From the NCBI GenBank assembly GCA_024347015.1, contig AP024889.1, forward strand, positions 2,356,001 through 2,420,000: a stretch of 64,000 nt of DNA, written 5' to 3'. The notes under the pieces were generated by a model. The model saw only the letters and a program-made list of their open reading frames with translations. It did not search any database and was not told where the DNA came from. Source of the DNA: Vibrio pectenicida (GTDB taxonomy: Bacteria; Pseudomonadota; Gammaproteobacteria; Enterobacterales; Vibrionaceae). Of the stretch, positions 36,729 to 46,656 are shown in pieces. The position numbers were made by a program, and so were the translations under genes. Position 1 is the stretch's first letter; each line of letters opens with the position of its first letter.

Positions 36729-37139
36729 TTACCTTAACTTCTTGATTCGTTCAGTTTGGCTAATAACATCAGTCAAACGAATACCAAACTTATCATTAAC
36801 AACTACAACCTCACCATGAGCGATCAAAGTCCCATTAACCAAAACGTCTAGAGATTCACCAGCTAAACGCTCAAGCTCAACAACCGAGCCTTGGTTAAGT
36901 TGCAGTAAATTTCGAATACTTATCTTTGAACGCCCAACTTCCATAGAGATGGTGACGGGTATATCTAGAATCGAATCTAGTTTACGGCGCTCATCATCGG
37001 AGATAGGTGATGCTGTGTCTTCAAGCTCATCCAGCTGTGCAGACATAACCTCATCCACGTCCACCTCTGGTGCATCGGGATCTTCACCCAAAGCTGCAGC
37101 CCATTCATCAGCCAATCTTTGGTCTTCAGTCGGTTCCAT
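36729..37139 (-). CDS. fliN: Flagellar motor switch protein FliN
   Basis: The 136-residue protein has an acidic N-terminal extension (about 1-45) and a C-terminal SpoA domain with VTISMEVGRSKISIRNLLQL and VNDKFGIRLTDVI. It forms the lower C-ring with FliM and binds FliH during export. It lies between fliM and fliO. Confidence 0.96.
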   Translation of the reverse strand: MEPTEDQRLADEWAAALGEDPDAPEVDVDEVMSAQLDELEDTASPISDDERRKLDSILDIPVTISMEVGRSKISIRNLLQLNQGSVVELERLAGESLDVLVNGTLIAHGEVVVVNDKFGIRLTDVISQTERIKKLR

Positions 37140-37156
37140 ACCTAATTACCTATTTA

Positions 37157-38212
37157 CTAATCTTCTATTTCACCATCATCTTCTTCTAGTTCAGAGATGA
37201 CGTCCTTACCCAAAAATGCAATATCGGTTTTCACGACATCAGGGCGTTTGATTTTTTCGTATACTTGTACTGCAAGCATTTCACCAGAACGCCCCATTTT
37301 CACTCTATACGTAGGTAGCTCCTCGACAAACATAGTTGCGTTTTCAGGCATAGTTACCGGAATAACATCACCAGGCTGGATCTCCATCAGATCCCTAAGA
37401 GAGATATCTTGCTCAAGTAAATTGACTCTAAAGTTAACCGGAACATCCATAATTTCATCACGTAGAGCACTACTCCAACGGACATCAGTTTCCATCTTGT
37501 CAGATTGAACACCCGCATCGAGAAGTTCTCGAATCGGTTCGACCATTGAATAAGGCATGACCACATGAAAGTCACCTCCACCTCCATCAACTTCGATATG
37601 AAATGAACTGACAACAATCACCTCCGTCGGGCTTACTATATTCGCCATACTCGGGTTAACTTCCGAGTCGAGGTATTCAAACTCGACTCCCATAACAGGT
37701 GACCAAGCTTCTTTATAATCTTCAAAAACGATTTTGAGCAGCAACTGGACAATTCGGCGTTCTGTTGGAGTAAACTCACGACCTTCAATTCGAGCATGAT
37801 AACGGCCGTCACCACCAAAAAAGTTCTCCACCAATATGAACACCAACCGAGCTTCCATGGTGACAAGTGCAGTACCTTTCAGTGGTCTAAAACGTACCAT
37901 ATTTAAACTCGTTGGTACGTAAAGTGTGTTCTGATACTCACCAAACTTCATCATTTGCACGCCGTTTATTGAGACCTCGGCTGCTTTTCGAAGCATGTTA
38001 AACAAGCTAATCCGCATATGGCGGGCAAAACGCTCGTTAATCAGCTCCAATGTTGGCATTCGACCACGAACAATGCGGTCTTGTGATGAAAAATCGAAAT
38101 CTACTGAAGATCCGCCTTTACCACCACCGCCACCACCATCATCACCATCATCGACATCATCGACACCATGGAGAAGTGCATCAATTTCATCTTGACTTAA
38201 TAGATCAGTCAC
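37157..38212 (-). CDS. fliM: Flagellar motor switch protein FliM
   Basis: The 351-residue protein begins MTDLLSQDEIDALLHGV, the CheY-P binding motif. A linker rich in Asp and Gly (DDGDDGGGGGGKGGS, about 20-35) is followed by the CheC-like middle domain and the C-terminal SpoA domain. It links CheY signals to the direction of rotation. The upstream gene fliL lies 7 bases away. Confidence 0.97.
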   Translation of the reverse strand: MTDLLSQDEIDALLHGVDDVDDGDDGGGGGGKGGSSVDFDFSSQDRIVRGRMPTLELINERFARHMRISLFNMLRKAAEVSINGVQMMKFGEYQNTLYVPTSLNMVRFRPLKGTALVTMEARLVFILVENFFGGDGRYHARIEGREFTPTERRIVQLLLKIVFEDYKEAWSPVMGVEFEYLDSEVNPSMANIVSPTEVIVVSSFHIEVDGGGGDFHVVMPYSMVEPIRELLDAGVQSDKMETDVRWSSALRDEIMDVPVNFRVNLLEQDISLRDLMEIQPGDVIPVTMPENATMFVEELPTYRVKMGRSGEMLAVQVYEKIKRPDVVKTDIAFLGKDVISELEEDDGEIED

Positions 38213-38219
38213 TATTCAC

Positions 38220-38717
38220 CTACTGTATTACAAAATCAGTAAACAACACACGCTCAATTACCGGCTGACCGACTGCTCGGCTTAAACTTGCTTTGATATC
38301 GTTTGTTGCTTTTTCTCGCAATTCTACTCGTCCATTAACATTCCTAAGCTGCTCAACTGTAGCGGAAGCAAATGTACCAAGTAGTGAGCTTTCTATTAAC
38401 GGAGAGTGGTAACGTGCGAGATTTTCATTTTCAAACCCTCGCACCATTAACTGTACTTTGATTTGTACCAATCGTTCTTTGGTATCACCCGTGACATTAA
38501 AAAGAAATGGCTGGGCAATATTGACGTAAGAAACAGGCTCTGATGAAGCGACAACTTCTTGTTGAACAACTTGTTCCTCATCTCCTGATTCATCTGATCC
38601 CATTAAAAAAAATGCAGCTCCACCGCCACCGACTAGCAATACAACAACAGCGATGATGATAACTAACAGCTTACCTTTACCTTTGGGTGCTTCTGTTTCA
38701 ATTTCTTCGTCGGCCAT
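38220..38717 (-). CDS. fliL: Flagellar stator-associated protein FliL
   Basis: The 165-residue single-pass membrane protein has a short cytoplasmic start, a segment at about 18-40 (LLVIIIAVVVLLVGGGGAAF), an acidic linker and a stomatin-like periplasmic domain ending TDFVIQ. FliL forms rings around the stator and supports torque under load. It follows fliK after 36 bases. Confidence 0.95.
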   Translation of the reverse strand: MADEEIETEAPKGKGKLLVIIIAVVVLLVGGGGAAFFLMGSDESGDEEQVVQQEVVASSEPVSYVNIAQPFLFNVTGDTKERLVQIKVQLMVRGFENENLARYHSPLIESSLLGTFASATVEQLRNVNGRVELREKATNDIKASLSRAVGQPVIERVLFTDFVIQ

Positions 38718-38753
38718 ATATGTGATTCTCTATTTTTCTTACTTTTCTATAGT

Positions 38754-40706
38754 TTAAGCGTAATAACTGATTCCATCACGCTTTGTTATGACATTCAAAT
38801 CAAGATTGACGTCTGGTTCAAGGTTTTCGTCACCAGCAAAGGGTTGATTACCGTTACCTTGACCATTATCGGGCCCATTTCCAGCATAACGGTTTTGTTG
38901 TTGACCCGAAGATTGTTGCTGGACAGAAGAATCCCCCAACTGCACCCCTTGTTGAGACAACATCTCACGTAAGCGAGGCATGGATTGTTCTATTACATCC
39001 CGTGCTTGTTGATTTGCTACTGTAAAATGTACCGTCGCACCATCCCCGCCCATATTTAAACGAATTTGGAGCCGACCTAGTTCAGGAGGATCAAGACGAA
39101 TATCAACACTCTTAAGGTTTTTCGACATCATCATCTGGACACGCTCTGCAACCTGCTCTCCTGCCACTTCTCTATTTAATGGCATAGGTGTCTGAGCTGA
39201 AGCCTGATCAGAACGAATCTGAGTGTGTGTGTTATTACTCTGCTGCCCAACGGCTTGCGATAATTGTTGAGCTAGACCAAGCTCTTGGCTTTGACTAGCT
39301 CCCTGTTTTGAGGCGGCATTCGCTAACTTACCAAGTGATCCCGCAGCTTTTGCTCCTATAACAGCTTTCAACATGGCTTGTTCACTGGCAATGGGAACCG
39401 CTGCTGCTGCATGCTGTAATGGATTTACGGGAAAATCATTTACAAGAGGCATATTCGCCACAACCTGTGACGTTTGTTGATTGCTGATTACCGATTGATT
39501 TAAAGCTTGAGGAACAGTCTGAGACAAATTAGTGTGTTGCGCCTTATATTTTGCTTCAACTTTTAGTGGCATTTCATCTACTGTAATTTCATCAATCGAT
39601 GCAGACCATGGAATGACAGAGGCTGAAGTTGCCGCTAGTGGGTCAAGGGAGGTGTTTAAATTCACCTTACTATTAGTGGAAATGTCATTAGTAGTATTAT
39701 TCTGTTGAGCTGAAGACAATTTTCTCAACTCAGTATTTACTGCTTTAGCAATAGGAGTAATAGGAGTTGGAACACTTTCTAACATGGCCTTATTTTTGGC
39801 AGCTTCAACAATCTGCTCCAATTCAATACCTGTTACTCCTTGCGCCTTGAGCTGAAGTTTAAGCTTCTCAATATCGGCATTAATGGCGAGTTCAACTTCA
39901 TTCGGTTCAACTGCATTGGCACTAACTACTGTATTAATGGCTAGTGGAGTATGATAATTAATACCTGAATTCAAAGGCAGGTCGGTTACCAACTCTTCAG
40001 GCTCAATAAGTTGTTGAGCTGTTTCTGGGATAATTATACTCTGTCGCTCAGAAACACCATTTTGAAGCAAAATCCGTTTGGCATTCGCTGGATCAGTAAC
40101 CTCTTTAGTAACGACATCACTCTCACTAAGTGCTTGTTGCACAACCTCTGTATCAAGTCCTGGATGAATTTCTTCCACCATATCATTAGAAATTGGTTGA
40201 ACTTTGTTAACCATTAGTGGCAATCCATTGCCGTCTTTAGGCTGCAAAGCTTTGTTAGCTTCATTAAGCCGTCCAAGCAGCGCACCATTCTCAGATACTA
40301 TTTTTTCTGCATCACCATCTGGTACATCTGCAATAACTTCTGTAGCCAGCATTTTGCTGCTAGCTACCGGAGAAGCTACAGCATCAGTTTTAATGTCTTC
40401 ACCCTTCAACTCAGTCACAGATGCACTGCTCTTATCCAAAGTAACAGGCTCCTCATCGCCAAGCTCACCTTCGAGATTAACCTGTTGTTCTAACATGACT
40501 TTAGTGCTTTCTTCACCTTCTGTAAGTGATTCAGTGGCGACCTTGTCTGTGGATATTTCCTCACTAGCTTCACCTTTGATAAATGCAGCCAACTTAGAGA
40601 AAAAACCTTCTGATTGCTCAGTATCTTTAGACTGAGAAGTCGATGTCGTCGCTTTAGAAGAGTCCGAAACTGGGTTAAGATTTACATTCATAAACAGAGC
40701 ACTCAC
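38754..40706 (-). CDS. fliK: Flagellar hook-length control protein FliK
   Basis: The 650-residue protein has a long, low-complexity ruler region (about 1-490). The C-terminal Flg_hook domain (about 520-615) reads KSVDIRLDPPELGRLQIRL and is followed by a glutamine-rich tail. FliK is exported, measures hook length and triggers the FlhB switch. Its upstream gap carries a sigma-54 type promoter, so it probably begins its own transcription unit. Confidence 0.93.
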   Translation of the reverse strand: MSALFMNVNLNPVSDSSKATTSTSQSKDTEQSEGFFSKLAAFIKGEASEEISTDKVATESLTEGEESTKVMLEQQVNLEGELGDEEPVTLDKSSASVTELKGEDIKTDAVASPVASSKMLATEVIADVPDGDAEKIVSENGALLGRLNEANKALQPKDGNGLPLMVNKVQPISNDMVEEIHPGLDTEVVQQALSESDVVTKEVTDPANAKRILLQNGVSERQSIIIPETAQQLIEPEELVTDLPLNSGINYHTPLAINTVVSANAVEPNEVELAINADIEKLKLQLKAQGVTGIELEQIVEAAKNKAMLESVPTPITPIAKAVNTELRKLSSAQQNNTTNDISTNSKVNLNTSLDPLAATSASVIPWSASIDEITVDEMPLKVEAKYKAQHTNLSQTVPQALNQSVISNQQTSQVVANMPLVNDFPVNPLQHAAAAVPIASEQAMLKAVIGAKAAGSLGKLANAASKQGASQSQELGLAQQLSQAVGQQSNNTHTQIRSDQASAQTPMPLNREVAGEQVAERVQMMMSKNLKSVDIRLDPPELGRLQIRLNMGGDGATVHFTVANQQARDVIEQSMPRLREMLSQQGVQLGDSSVQQQSSGQQQNRYAGNGPDNGQGNGNQPFAGDENLEPDVNLDLNVITKRDGISYYA

Positions 40707-40784
40707 ATATAATTGAGAGAACAGCCACAGCTAATTATTAAAACAAATGAACAGCGGCGCAGCATTATTTAATGATGTTTAACC

Positions 40785-40800
40785 AGCAAGAAATGCGCCA
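40785..40800 (-). promoter_or_regulatory. Sigma-54 promoter upstream of fliK
   Basis: On the minus strand TGGCGCATTTCTTGCT matches TGGCAC-N5-TTGCW with correct GG-N10-GC spacing. It lies 79 bases before the fliK start codon. It is expected to be controlled by the FlrBC system, as for later flagellar genes in Vibrio. Confidence 0.68.
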
Positions 40801-40827
40801 AAGACAAAGAGGGTGGCTATTTGTCTT
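40801..40827 (-). terminator. Hairpin after fliJ, abutting the fliK promoter
   Basis: AAGACAAA pairs with TTTGTCTT over an 11-base loop. On the minus strand it lies just past fliJ and ends directly at the -24 element of the fliK promoter. No T-run follows, so it may be a weak terminator or an mRNA 3' end. Confidence 0.4.
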
Positions 40828-40847
40828 AACACAGCGCGCTATCTAGC

Positions 40848-41288
40848 CTAATTTGCCGGACGCCGAGCAAACTGCAGAGCGGAAAATTCATCCATCTGTT
40901 TTTGCTCTCGAATATACTGTATTCGTTCTTTCTCTTGTCGCTTTTTCTCAATGAGCCACTCATAGGATCGGCGCTGCTTTCTGCATTCAGCCCAATTTTG
41001 TTCACAATTTTCTACTTGTGATAGAAAATGTTGTTCCGCTTGTTTCTGTTTAGATAAAGTCTCATCGAGAGTTGTGAGAAATCGATTCAGATGCATGTAC
41101 TGACTTGCCGTCAAACCCTGCTTACCTTTCTCAACAAGTTGTTCACAATAATCTAAACGATAATGTTCTATTTGTTCCAATTGCTGGTAATAATCTTGTA
41201 ATTCAGACCGAGCTTGGCTTAAAGCAAGTACCGCTTGGTTCTCACGTGTGGTAGATTGTTCGAGTAAAAAAACGACAGCATTATCCAT
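40848..41288 (-). CDS. fliJ: Flagellar export chaperone FliJ
   Basis: The 146-residue protein is almost entirely coiled coil, rich in Gln, Glu and Arg, with a FliJ-type N terminus and ENCEQNWAECRKQRRSYEWL. It sits in the FliI hexamer and couples ATPase activity to FlhA. It is the last gene of the fliEFGHIJ run. Confidence 0.9.
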   Translation of the reverse strand: MDNAVVFLLEQSTTRENQAVLALSQARSELQDYYQQLEQIEHYRLDYCEQLVEKGKQGLTASQYMHLNRFLTTLDETLSKQKQAEQHFLSQVENCEQNWAECRKQRRSYEWLIEKKRQEKERIQYIREQKQMDEFSALQFARRPAN

Positions 41289-41291
41289 ATA

Positions 41292-42617
41292 TTACTCCTC
41301 GCCTTGTAGTAGGTTACGCAGCATACTAATGCTCATGTCGAAGGGTACTGTTTCTTTCATGCCTTGTTGTAAATAGCTATCTAATCTTGGTTTGAGTGTA
41401 AATGCACTATCGATTGCTGGATCAGACCCTATTTTATAAGCACCAATAGAAACTAGATCTTGGTTTTTTCTGCACACAGATAGTACCTGTCGTACTGCTT
41501 TCGACATAAGCATTTGCTCTTCGTTAGTTACCTGTGGCATTACTCGACTTACCGATTTTTCAACATCTATAGCTGGGTAGTGTCCGGCATCTGCCATTTC
41601 TCGCGATAAGACAATATGCCCATCGAGAATTGCACGTGATGCATCTGCAATAGGATCTTGTAAGTCATCACCTTCAGTAAGAACGGTAAAGAAAGCCGTT
41701 ATGGAGCCATATTCTTGGTTACCGTTACCTGCCCGTTCGACTAAAGCAGGCAATTTAGCAAATACAGAGGGTGGGTAGCCTTTGGTCGCAGGTGGCTCAC
41801 CAACGGACAAAGCAATTTCTCGCTGAGCTTGAGCAAAACGAGTCAATGAATCCATCAATAGCAATACATCTAGACCTTGATCGCGAAAGTATTCCGCTAT
41901 GGTCAAGGCTGTTTGGCACCCCTTGAGACGCATTAATGGAGAAGAATCGGCTGGCGCAGCAACAACGACTGAACGCTGACGACCGTCCACACCCAATATT
42001 TCCTCGATAAACTCTTTAACCTCACGGCCCCGCTCACCAATCAGCCCGACTACAACTACCTGAGCAGTCGTACCGCGAGTCATCATACCTAAGGTTACAG
42101 ATTTACCGACACCAGAACCCGCAAACAGACCAATACGTTGGCCCTTACCAACCGTCAATAACCCATTAATCGCTTTAATACCAACATCCAAAGGTTCAGA
42201 AATAGGTTTGCGAGATAAAGGGTTAATAGGTTCCGAGCTAAAGGTTGCCCGTTTTTCTGTGTACAAAGGACCAAGTCCATCAAGTGGATTTCCGACGCCA
42301 TCAATGACTCGACCCAATAGCTCCATACCAACTGGCAAGCCTGAATCTGTTGTCAACGGGGTCACTTTTGCTCCGGGCAAAACCCCAGTAATTTGCTCAC
42401 TTGGCATGAGAAAAAGATTATCCCCAGAAAAGCCCACTACTTCAGCGTCCATATGACCATGAATAGTTTCAACTTGGCATAGACTACCAATGGGGGCACG
42501 GCACCCAGTAGCTTCCAGAGTAAGGCCTATCACTCGAACCAACTTACCTGACGCTACAGGACGACATGTCAGACCTTCAGTTTGGTAATCCGATAGACGC
42601 TGATCCAGAGCTAACAT
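41292..42617 (-). CDS. fliI: Flagellar export ATPase FliI
   Basis: The 441-residue ATPase has Walker [12 protein letters not shown] (about 163-173), Walker [17 protein letters not shown] and [19 protein letters not shown], typical of FliI. It forms a hexamer beneath the export gate and helps load substrates. Its start overlaps the fliH stop by one base. Confidence 0.97.
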   Translation of the reverse strand: MLALDQRLSDYQTEGLTCRPVASGKLVRVIGLTLEATGCRAPIGSLCQVETIHGHMDAEVVGFSGDNLFLMPSEQITGVLPGAKVTPLTTDSGLPVGMELLGRVIDGVGNPLDGLGPLYTEKRATFSSEPINPLSRKPISEPLDVGIKAINGLLTVGKGQRIGLFAGSGVGKSVTLGMMTRGTTAQVVVVGLIGERGREVKEFIEEILGVDGRQRSVVVAAPADSSPLMRLKGCQTALTIAEYFRDQGLDVLLLMDSLTRFAQAQREIALSVGEPPATKGYPPSVFAKLPALVERAGNGNQEYGSITAFFTVLTEGDDLQDPIADASRAILDGHIVLSREMADAGHYPAIDVEKSVSRVMPQVTNEEQMLMSKAVRQVLSVCRKNQDLVSIGAYKIGSDPAIDSAFTLKPRLDSYLQQGMKETVPFDMSISMLRNLLQGEE

Positions 42618-43417
42618 TATTCACCACCTTGATGATGGTTTGCACCACAAAAGCTTTGAAGCACGCTGCGAATTCTGTCTTCTAATCGGTAGTTAACACT
42701 TGATTCTCCAGCTTCAATTTGTAGATCTCCACGATTTAAAGCAGGCTCTGGAACAAGAAGCCAATTGCGAAACTCTAATTCTCTTTCTCCGTAGGAAGAG
42801 CGCACTGTATCAACGTCGTCAGGGTGAAGTTTGAGTGTGATGGAGTGGCCTGAGATTGGCAATGATTCAACCGACTGTTTAACAGTATCTAAAATAACTT
42901 GAGGATTAGTCTGAACTTCCACGTGGACAACTTCTTTAACTAACATCAGTACCATATCGACGATCTGTTTCTCAACCTGAACATTGAGTAATTCAAGTGG
43001 TTGAGCAAACTGGTTTGCCAAGCTAACAAATGTACTAATTTGCTGTTGAATCAGGTCTTGCCCTGCCTCTACGCCTTCTACTTTACCTGCTTCAAAACCC
43101 TGCTGATGGCCTTCACTATGTCCTTGTTCTTTTCCTTTTTCATGCCCTTGTGTAAATCCTGCCTCTTGGCCTTGTAATAAACCGTTTTCATAGGCCTGTT
43201 GCTTTATTTGCTCAATTTCTTCTTCTGTTAGCTCTTTCGGTGCTTCTTGCTGAGGTTCAGGAAGAACAGGCATCCAGCTAGGGTCATAATTCATTGCTGT
43301 ATCTTTAGCTTGAGTGCGAGTATCCGATGAATAATCCGGCATACCCCACAACTCAGTCTTATGAGCTAGGTCCCCGTCCTCTATACGTAGATATCCGCGC
43401 TTTCTTTCCTCTGACAT
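42617..43417 (-). CDS. fliH: Flagellar export regulator FliH
   Basis: The 266-residue protein has a central run of small-residue-spaced repeats ([20 protein letters not shown], about 82-101), the GxxxG helix typical of FliH. An ATP-synthase-delta-like C-terminal domain follows. It holds FliI in check and links it to FliN. It lies 24 bases after fliG. Confidence 0.93.
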   Translation of the reverse strand: MSEERKRGYLRIEDGDLAHKTELWGMPDYSSDTRTQAKDTAMNYDPSWMPVLPEPQQEAPKELTEEEIEQIKQQAYENGLLQGQEAGFTQGHEKGKEQGHSEGHQQGFEAGKVEGVEAGQDLIQQQISTFVSLANQFAQPLELLNVQVEKQIVDMVLMLVKEVVHVEVQTNPQVILDTVKQSVESLPISGHSITLKLHPDDVDTVRSSYGERELEFRNWLLVPEPALNRGDLQIEAGESSVNYRLEDRIRSVLQSFCGANHHQGGE

Positions 43418-43441
43418 TGCTCTATCACCTAACTTTCAAAA

Positions 43442-44491
43442 CTATAAGAATTCATCTGCGCCACCACCCAGTACGATATCACCTGAGTCAGCCATTTTAC
43501 GGGCAACAGCCAATACTTCTTTCTGAGCTGCTTCAACATCCGATACTTTAATTGGTGCCATGGCTTCAAGGTCATCTCGCATAAGTTCAGCCGCTCGTTT
43601 AGACATATTTTTAAATATTTTTTCACGTAGTGCATCGTCGGCACCTTTTAGTGCTCGTTGCAAGGCATCTTGTGGAACATCACGCAGCAACTTTTGAATG
43701 CCTGAGTCGTCCACTTCGATAAGGTTCTCGAACACAAACATAAGATCTTGGATCTGTGTGGCCATGTCTTCATCCTGCTCGCGGATCTGTTCCATCATGA
43801 TGCCTTCCATCTGGTTATCCATAAAGTTCATGATTTCTGCGGCTGCTTTAGTACCACCAATCTTGGCAGCTTGAGCACCCGCTTGACCGGCAAACTGTTT
43901 CTCCATAATTTCATTCAACTCAGCGAGGGCTGAAGGCTGAACTTCTTCTAGGGTGGCAATTCTCATAACTAAGTCGAGAGCATCACGTTCGGCGAACTGT
44001 GTCAAAATCTCGGCAGACTGGTCAGGCTCTAGGTAAGAAAGCACTATGGTTTGAATCTGAGGGTGTTCGTTGATGATAATACTGGCCACTTGACGAGGGT
44101 CCATCCACTTCAGTGAATCCAATCCTTTTGACCCTGTCCCTAGTAAGATTTGATCAACAAGGTTGTTAGCTTTATCTTCACCAAGAGCAGCCACCAAGGC
44201 GTTACGCATGAAGTCTTCACTACCCATACCTATATTGGTGTATTTCTGAATATCCTCTAAGAATGCGCGGTGAACAACACTGACTTTTTCCTGATTAAAG
44301 CTTGCTGCTTGCGCCATCGAACTACCCACTCGCTGTACTTGCTTAGGTTCTAGATGGCGAATAATTCCGGCTGCATCTTCTTCGTTAAGACTCAGCAAAA
44401 GGATCGCGGCACGCTCTTCACCGGGTACACTCTCTATATCTATGGTGTTCTCTTCACCACCCTCACCTTGAGGGGCATCATCATTAGCCAT
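43442..44491 (-). CDS. fliG: Flagellar motor switch protein FliG
   Basis: The 349-residue protein has three FliG domains with GEERAAILLLSLNEEDAAGI near the start. The PEV-like middle and the charged C-terminal torque helix (DDLEAMAPIKVSDVEAAQKE) follow. It connects the MS ring to the C-ring and interacts with the PomA stator. It overlaps fliF by 8 bases. Confidence 0.97.
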   Translation of the reverse strand: MANDDAPQGEGGEENTIDIESVPGEERAAILLLSLNEEDAAGIIRHLEPKQVQRVGSSMAQAASFNQEKVSVVHRAFLEDIQKYTNIGMGSEDFMRNALVAALGEDKANNLVDQILLGTGSKGLDSLKWMDPRQVASIIINEHPQIQTIVLSYLEPDQSAEILTQFAERDALDLVMRIATLEEVQPSALAELNEIMEKQFAGQAGAQAAKIGGTKAAAEIMNFMDNQMEGIMMEQIREQDEDMATQIQDLMFVFENLIEVDDSGIQKLLRDVPQDALQRALKGADDALREKIFKNMSKRAAELMRDDLEAMAPIKVSDVEAAQKEVLAVARKMADSGDIVLGGGADEFL

Positions 44492-46238
44492 CTTCCATCC
44501 AGTTCTTAACTACTTGTGCAGCGAGTTCAGGCTCGTTTGCTACTAGAGCTCGAACAGCCTTAAGCACATCTTCATCTTTATGGAGGTTGGGCAAGTCAAT
44601 ACTAGATCCAAACTCAAACAACTCTCCACCATCCATATCGCCGCCAATCAGGCTTGTTTCACCGTCAGCACCAATTGGTAATCCATCAGGTCCATACATA
44701 TCGTCGTCGTCTTCTGAAGCTGGATTGAGTAGCTTCTTCATCGCAGGGCGAACCAACACAAGCACAATTACGATGATAACGAGAGCGCTGGCCAACCATC
44801 TCATCCAGTCATTGAAGTTCGGGTGCTCCCAGATAGGAACATCCACTTTAATTTCAGATTCTGGTTCAGCGAACTGCATACTAAGTACGTTCAATAAATC
44901 ACCACGATTCTCATTAAAACCTACAGTACCAATCAATACTTCACGAATTGACTTCAATTCAGTTTCAGAAATAGGCTGATATGATTTTTCACCAGTATCA
45001 GGATTAACTGTTGAGCGGTTTTTTATTGCAACTGCTACCGTTTGACGGTTAACAATACCTGTCTGACGCCTTTCATGACTAATTGTTGTGTCCAGTTCAA
45101 AATTACGTGTTGCCTCTTTATGTACCGATCCTTGGCCAAATAAGGAACCATCTTTCATTTGAGCAACATCCTGCGGAATAGATGCATCAGCAGGAGGCTG
45201 ATTACTGAGTGCACCAGGGACTCCGGCAACCACATTACCATTATTGTAGTCTTCTAACGTGTATTCGCTTCGAGTAGAAGGCGTATTGGGATCAAAACGT
45301 TTACGAGTTTGCTCTACCGCGCTGAAATCAAGCTGAATATCCACCTGCGCCGTATAATTACCAAAACCAAGAATAGGGATAAGTACAGAATCTATTTTTT
45401 CACGCAAGGCATCTTCTTGCTTGCGCTCCAATTCATGCTCTTTTCGCCGAGCTGCCGATGCGGGGTCCTGAGAGCCAGAGCTCAATAAGCGGCCATGCTG
45501 ATCAGTTACTGTAATTCGATTCGGTTTCATGCCTGGAACCGCACTTGCAACCATATCTACTACAGAGTCCACCTCTTCTTGTTTAAGAGAAGTCCCCATT
45601 CGTAGTGTTAAGAAAACAGAAGCTGATGCCTCCTGATTATGTCGCACAAAAACACTTCGTTTAGGTAGTGCAAGTAGTACACGCGCTTTACGTACTTGCT
45701 TCATTTCTTCTATGGCTGTAGAGAGTTGAAGCTCACGACTCAGTTTAAGTCGCTCTTGTTCCAAACGCTGTGAAACACCAAATCCCATATCCTGCATCAG
45801 GATGTCATTACCCGCGTGCTTTTCAGTGTTCAATCCAGCACGGACCATATCTAATTTGATTGAGTTGTAGTCACTGGCAGGTACGGAAATCGTGTTACCA
45901 TCGAGGTTGTAGTCTATTTTTTCTTGATCGAAGTAATCCAATACTGGGATAAGCTCTTCGGTCTCATAAGCACCTAGAGGGCGCATTTCAGGTTCTCGAA
46001 CCCAGAAAAATAACATCACAATTAAAGCAACACAGATAGAGATAGAAAAAACGAGTACAACTTGGCGAAGAAGATCTAGGTCTCCGACAGCCATATCGAA
46101 TTTTTTCGAACTTTGCTCATCTAGATCTGGATTCTGAATATCACTATCCAAATCTGATGTTGCGACCATGGCGGTATCCGGAGCTCCTTCCGCTACGGCT
46201 AGGTCTGTTGATTGGTTTTCTTCTTCTGACACAGACAA
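44484..46238 (-). CDS. fliF: Flagellar MS-ring protein FliF
   Basis: The 584-residue protein has two membrane segments (about 52-76 and 474-494). Between them are ring-building motifs (VPASDYNSIKLDMVRAGL) and a beta-collar region. The C-terminal tail (about 540-584) binds FliG. The acidic N-terminal extension before the first membrane segment is about 50 residues, long for FliF and seen in Vibrio. It lies between fliE and fliG. Confidence 0.97.
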   Translation of the reverse strand: MSVSEEENQSTDLAVAEGAPDTAMVATSDLDSDIQNPDLDEQSSKKFDMAVGDLDLLRQVVLVFSISICVALIVMLFFWVREPEMRPLGAYETEELIPVLDYFDQEKIDYNLDGNTISVPASDYNSIKLDMVRAGLNTEKHAGNDILMQDMGFGVSQRLEQERLKLSRELQLSTAIEEMKQVRKARVLLALPKRSVFVRHNQEASASVFLTLRMGTSLKQEEVDSVVDMVASAVPGMKPNRITVTDQHGRLLSSGSQDPASAARRKEHELERKQEDALREKIDSVLIPILGFGNYTAQVDIQLDFSAVEQTRKRFDPNTPSTRSEYTLEDYNNGNVVAGVPGALSNQPPADASIPQDVAQMKDGSLFGQGSVHKEATRNFELDTTISHERRQTGIVNRQTVAVAIKNRSTVNPDTGEKSYQPISETELKSIREVLIGTVGFNENRGDLLNVLSMQFAEPESEIKVDVPIWEHPNFNDWMRWLASALVIIVIVLVLVRPAMKKLLNPASEDDDDMYGPDGLPIGADGETSLIGGDMDGGELFEFGSSIDLPNLHKDEDVLKAVRALVANEPELAAQVVKNWMEDG

Positions 46239-46248
46239 TACCTATCCA

Positions 46249-46560
46249 TTAAACTGGCATATTCATTAATTCTTTGTACGCTTCAACAAGCTTGTTACGT
46301 ACCTGAATAGTAGCTTCGAATGCAACGCTCGATTTGTTTCGCGCAATCATTACGTCAGACAAAGATATATCCTCATCACCACGATCGAATCTCATTTGTA
46401 AATTGCTCGAGGTTTTAGACAACCCATTCACATTGTTGATAGCGTTATTGAGCAAATCTTTAAAATCACTGCCTACCGACTGACCTGTTGCAGTCGGCTT
46501 TGTATTCGCCGCCTCAAACATCATAGCTTGCAGTTCACCTTGAAAACCATCCACTTTCAT
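46249..46560 (-). CDS. fliE: Flagellar basal-body protein FliE
   Basis: The 103-residue protein has SDFKDLLNNAINNVNGLSKT and VMIARNKSSVAFEATIQVRN, conserved in FliE. It is the adaptor between the MS ring and the proximal rod. It is the first gene of the fliE-fliJ run and has a sigma-54 type promoter upstream. Confidence 0.95.
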   Translation of the reverse strand: MKVDGFQGELQAMMFEAANTKPTATGQSVGSDFKDLLNNAINNVNGLSKTSSNLQMRFDRGDEDISLSDVMIARNKSSVAFEATIQVRNKLVEAYKELMNMPV

Positions 46561-46614
46561 TGCAACACCTCAACCGTCAACTCTTTGACCATAGTCCTTG
46601 TTGTTAAAATAATC

Positions 46615-46630
46615 TGCAATCTACATGCCA
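46615..46630 (-). promoter_or_regulatory. Sigma-54 promoter of the fliE operon
   Basis: On the minus strand TGGCATGTAGATTGCA matches TGGCAC-N5-TTGCA with one mismatch in the -24 element and exact spacing. It lies 55 bases before the fliE start codon, between flrC and fliE. In Vibrio, this operon belongs to the FlrA-activated sigma-54 class. Confidence 0.78.
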
Positions 46631-46656
46631 TAAAGTTTAGCTAAAAAAGCAGCACT

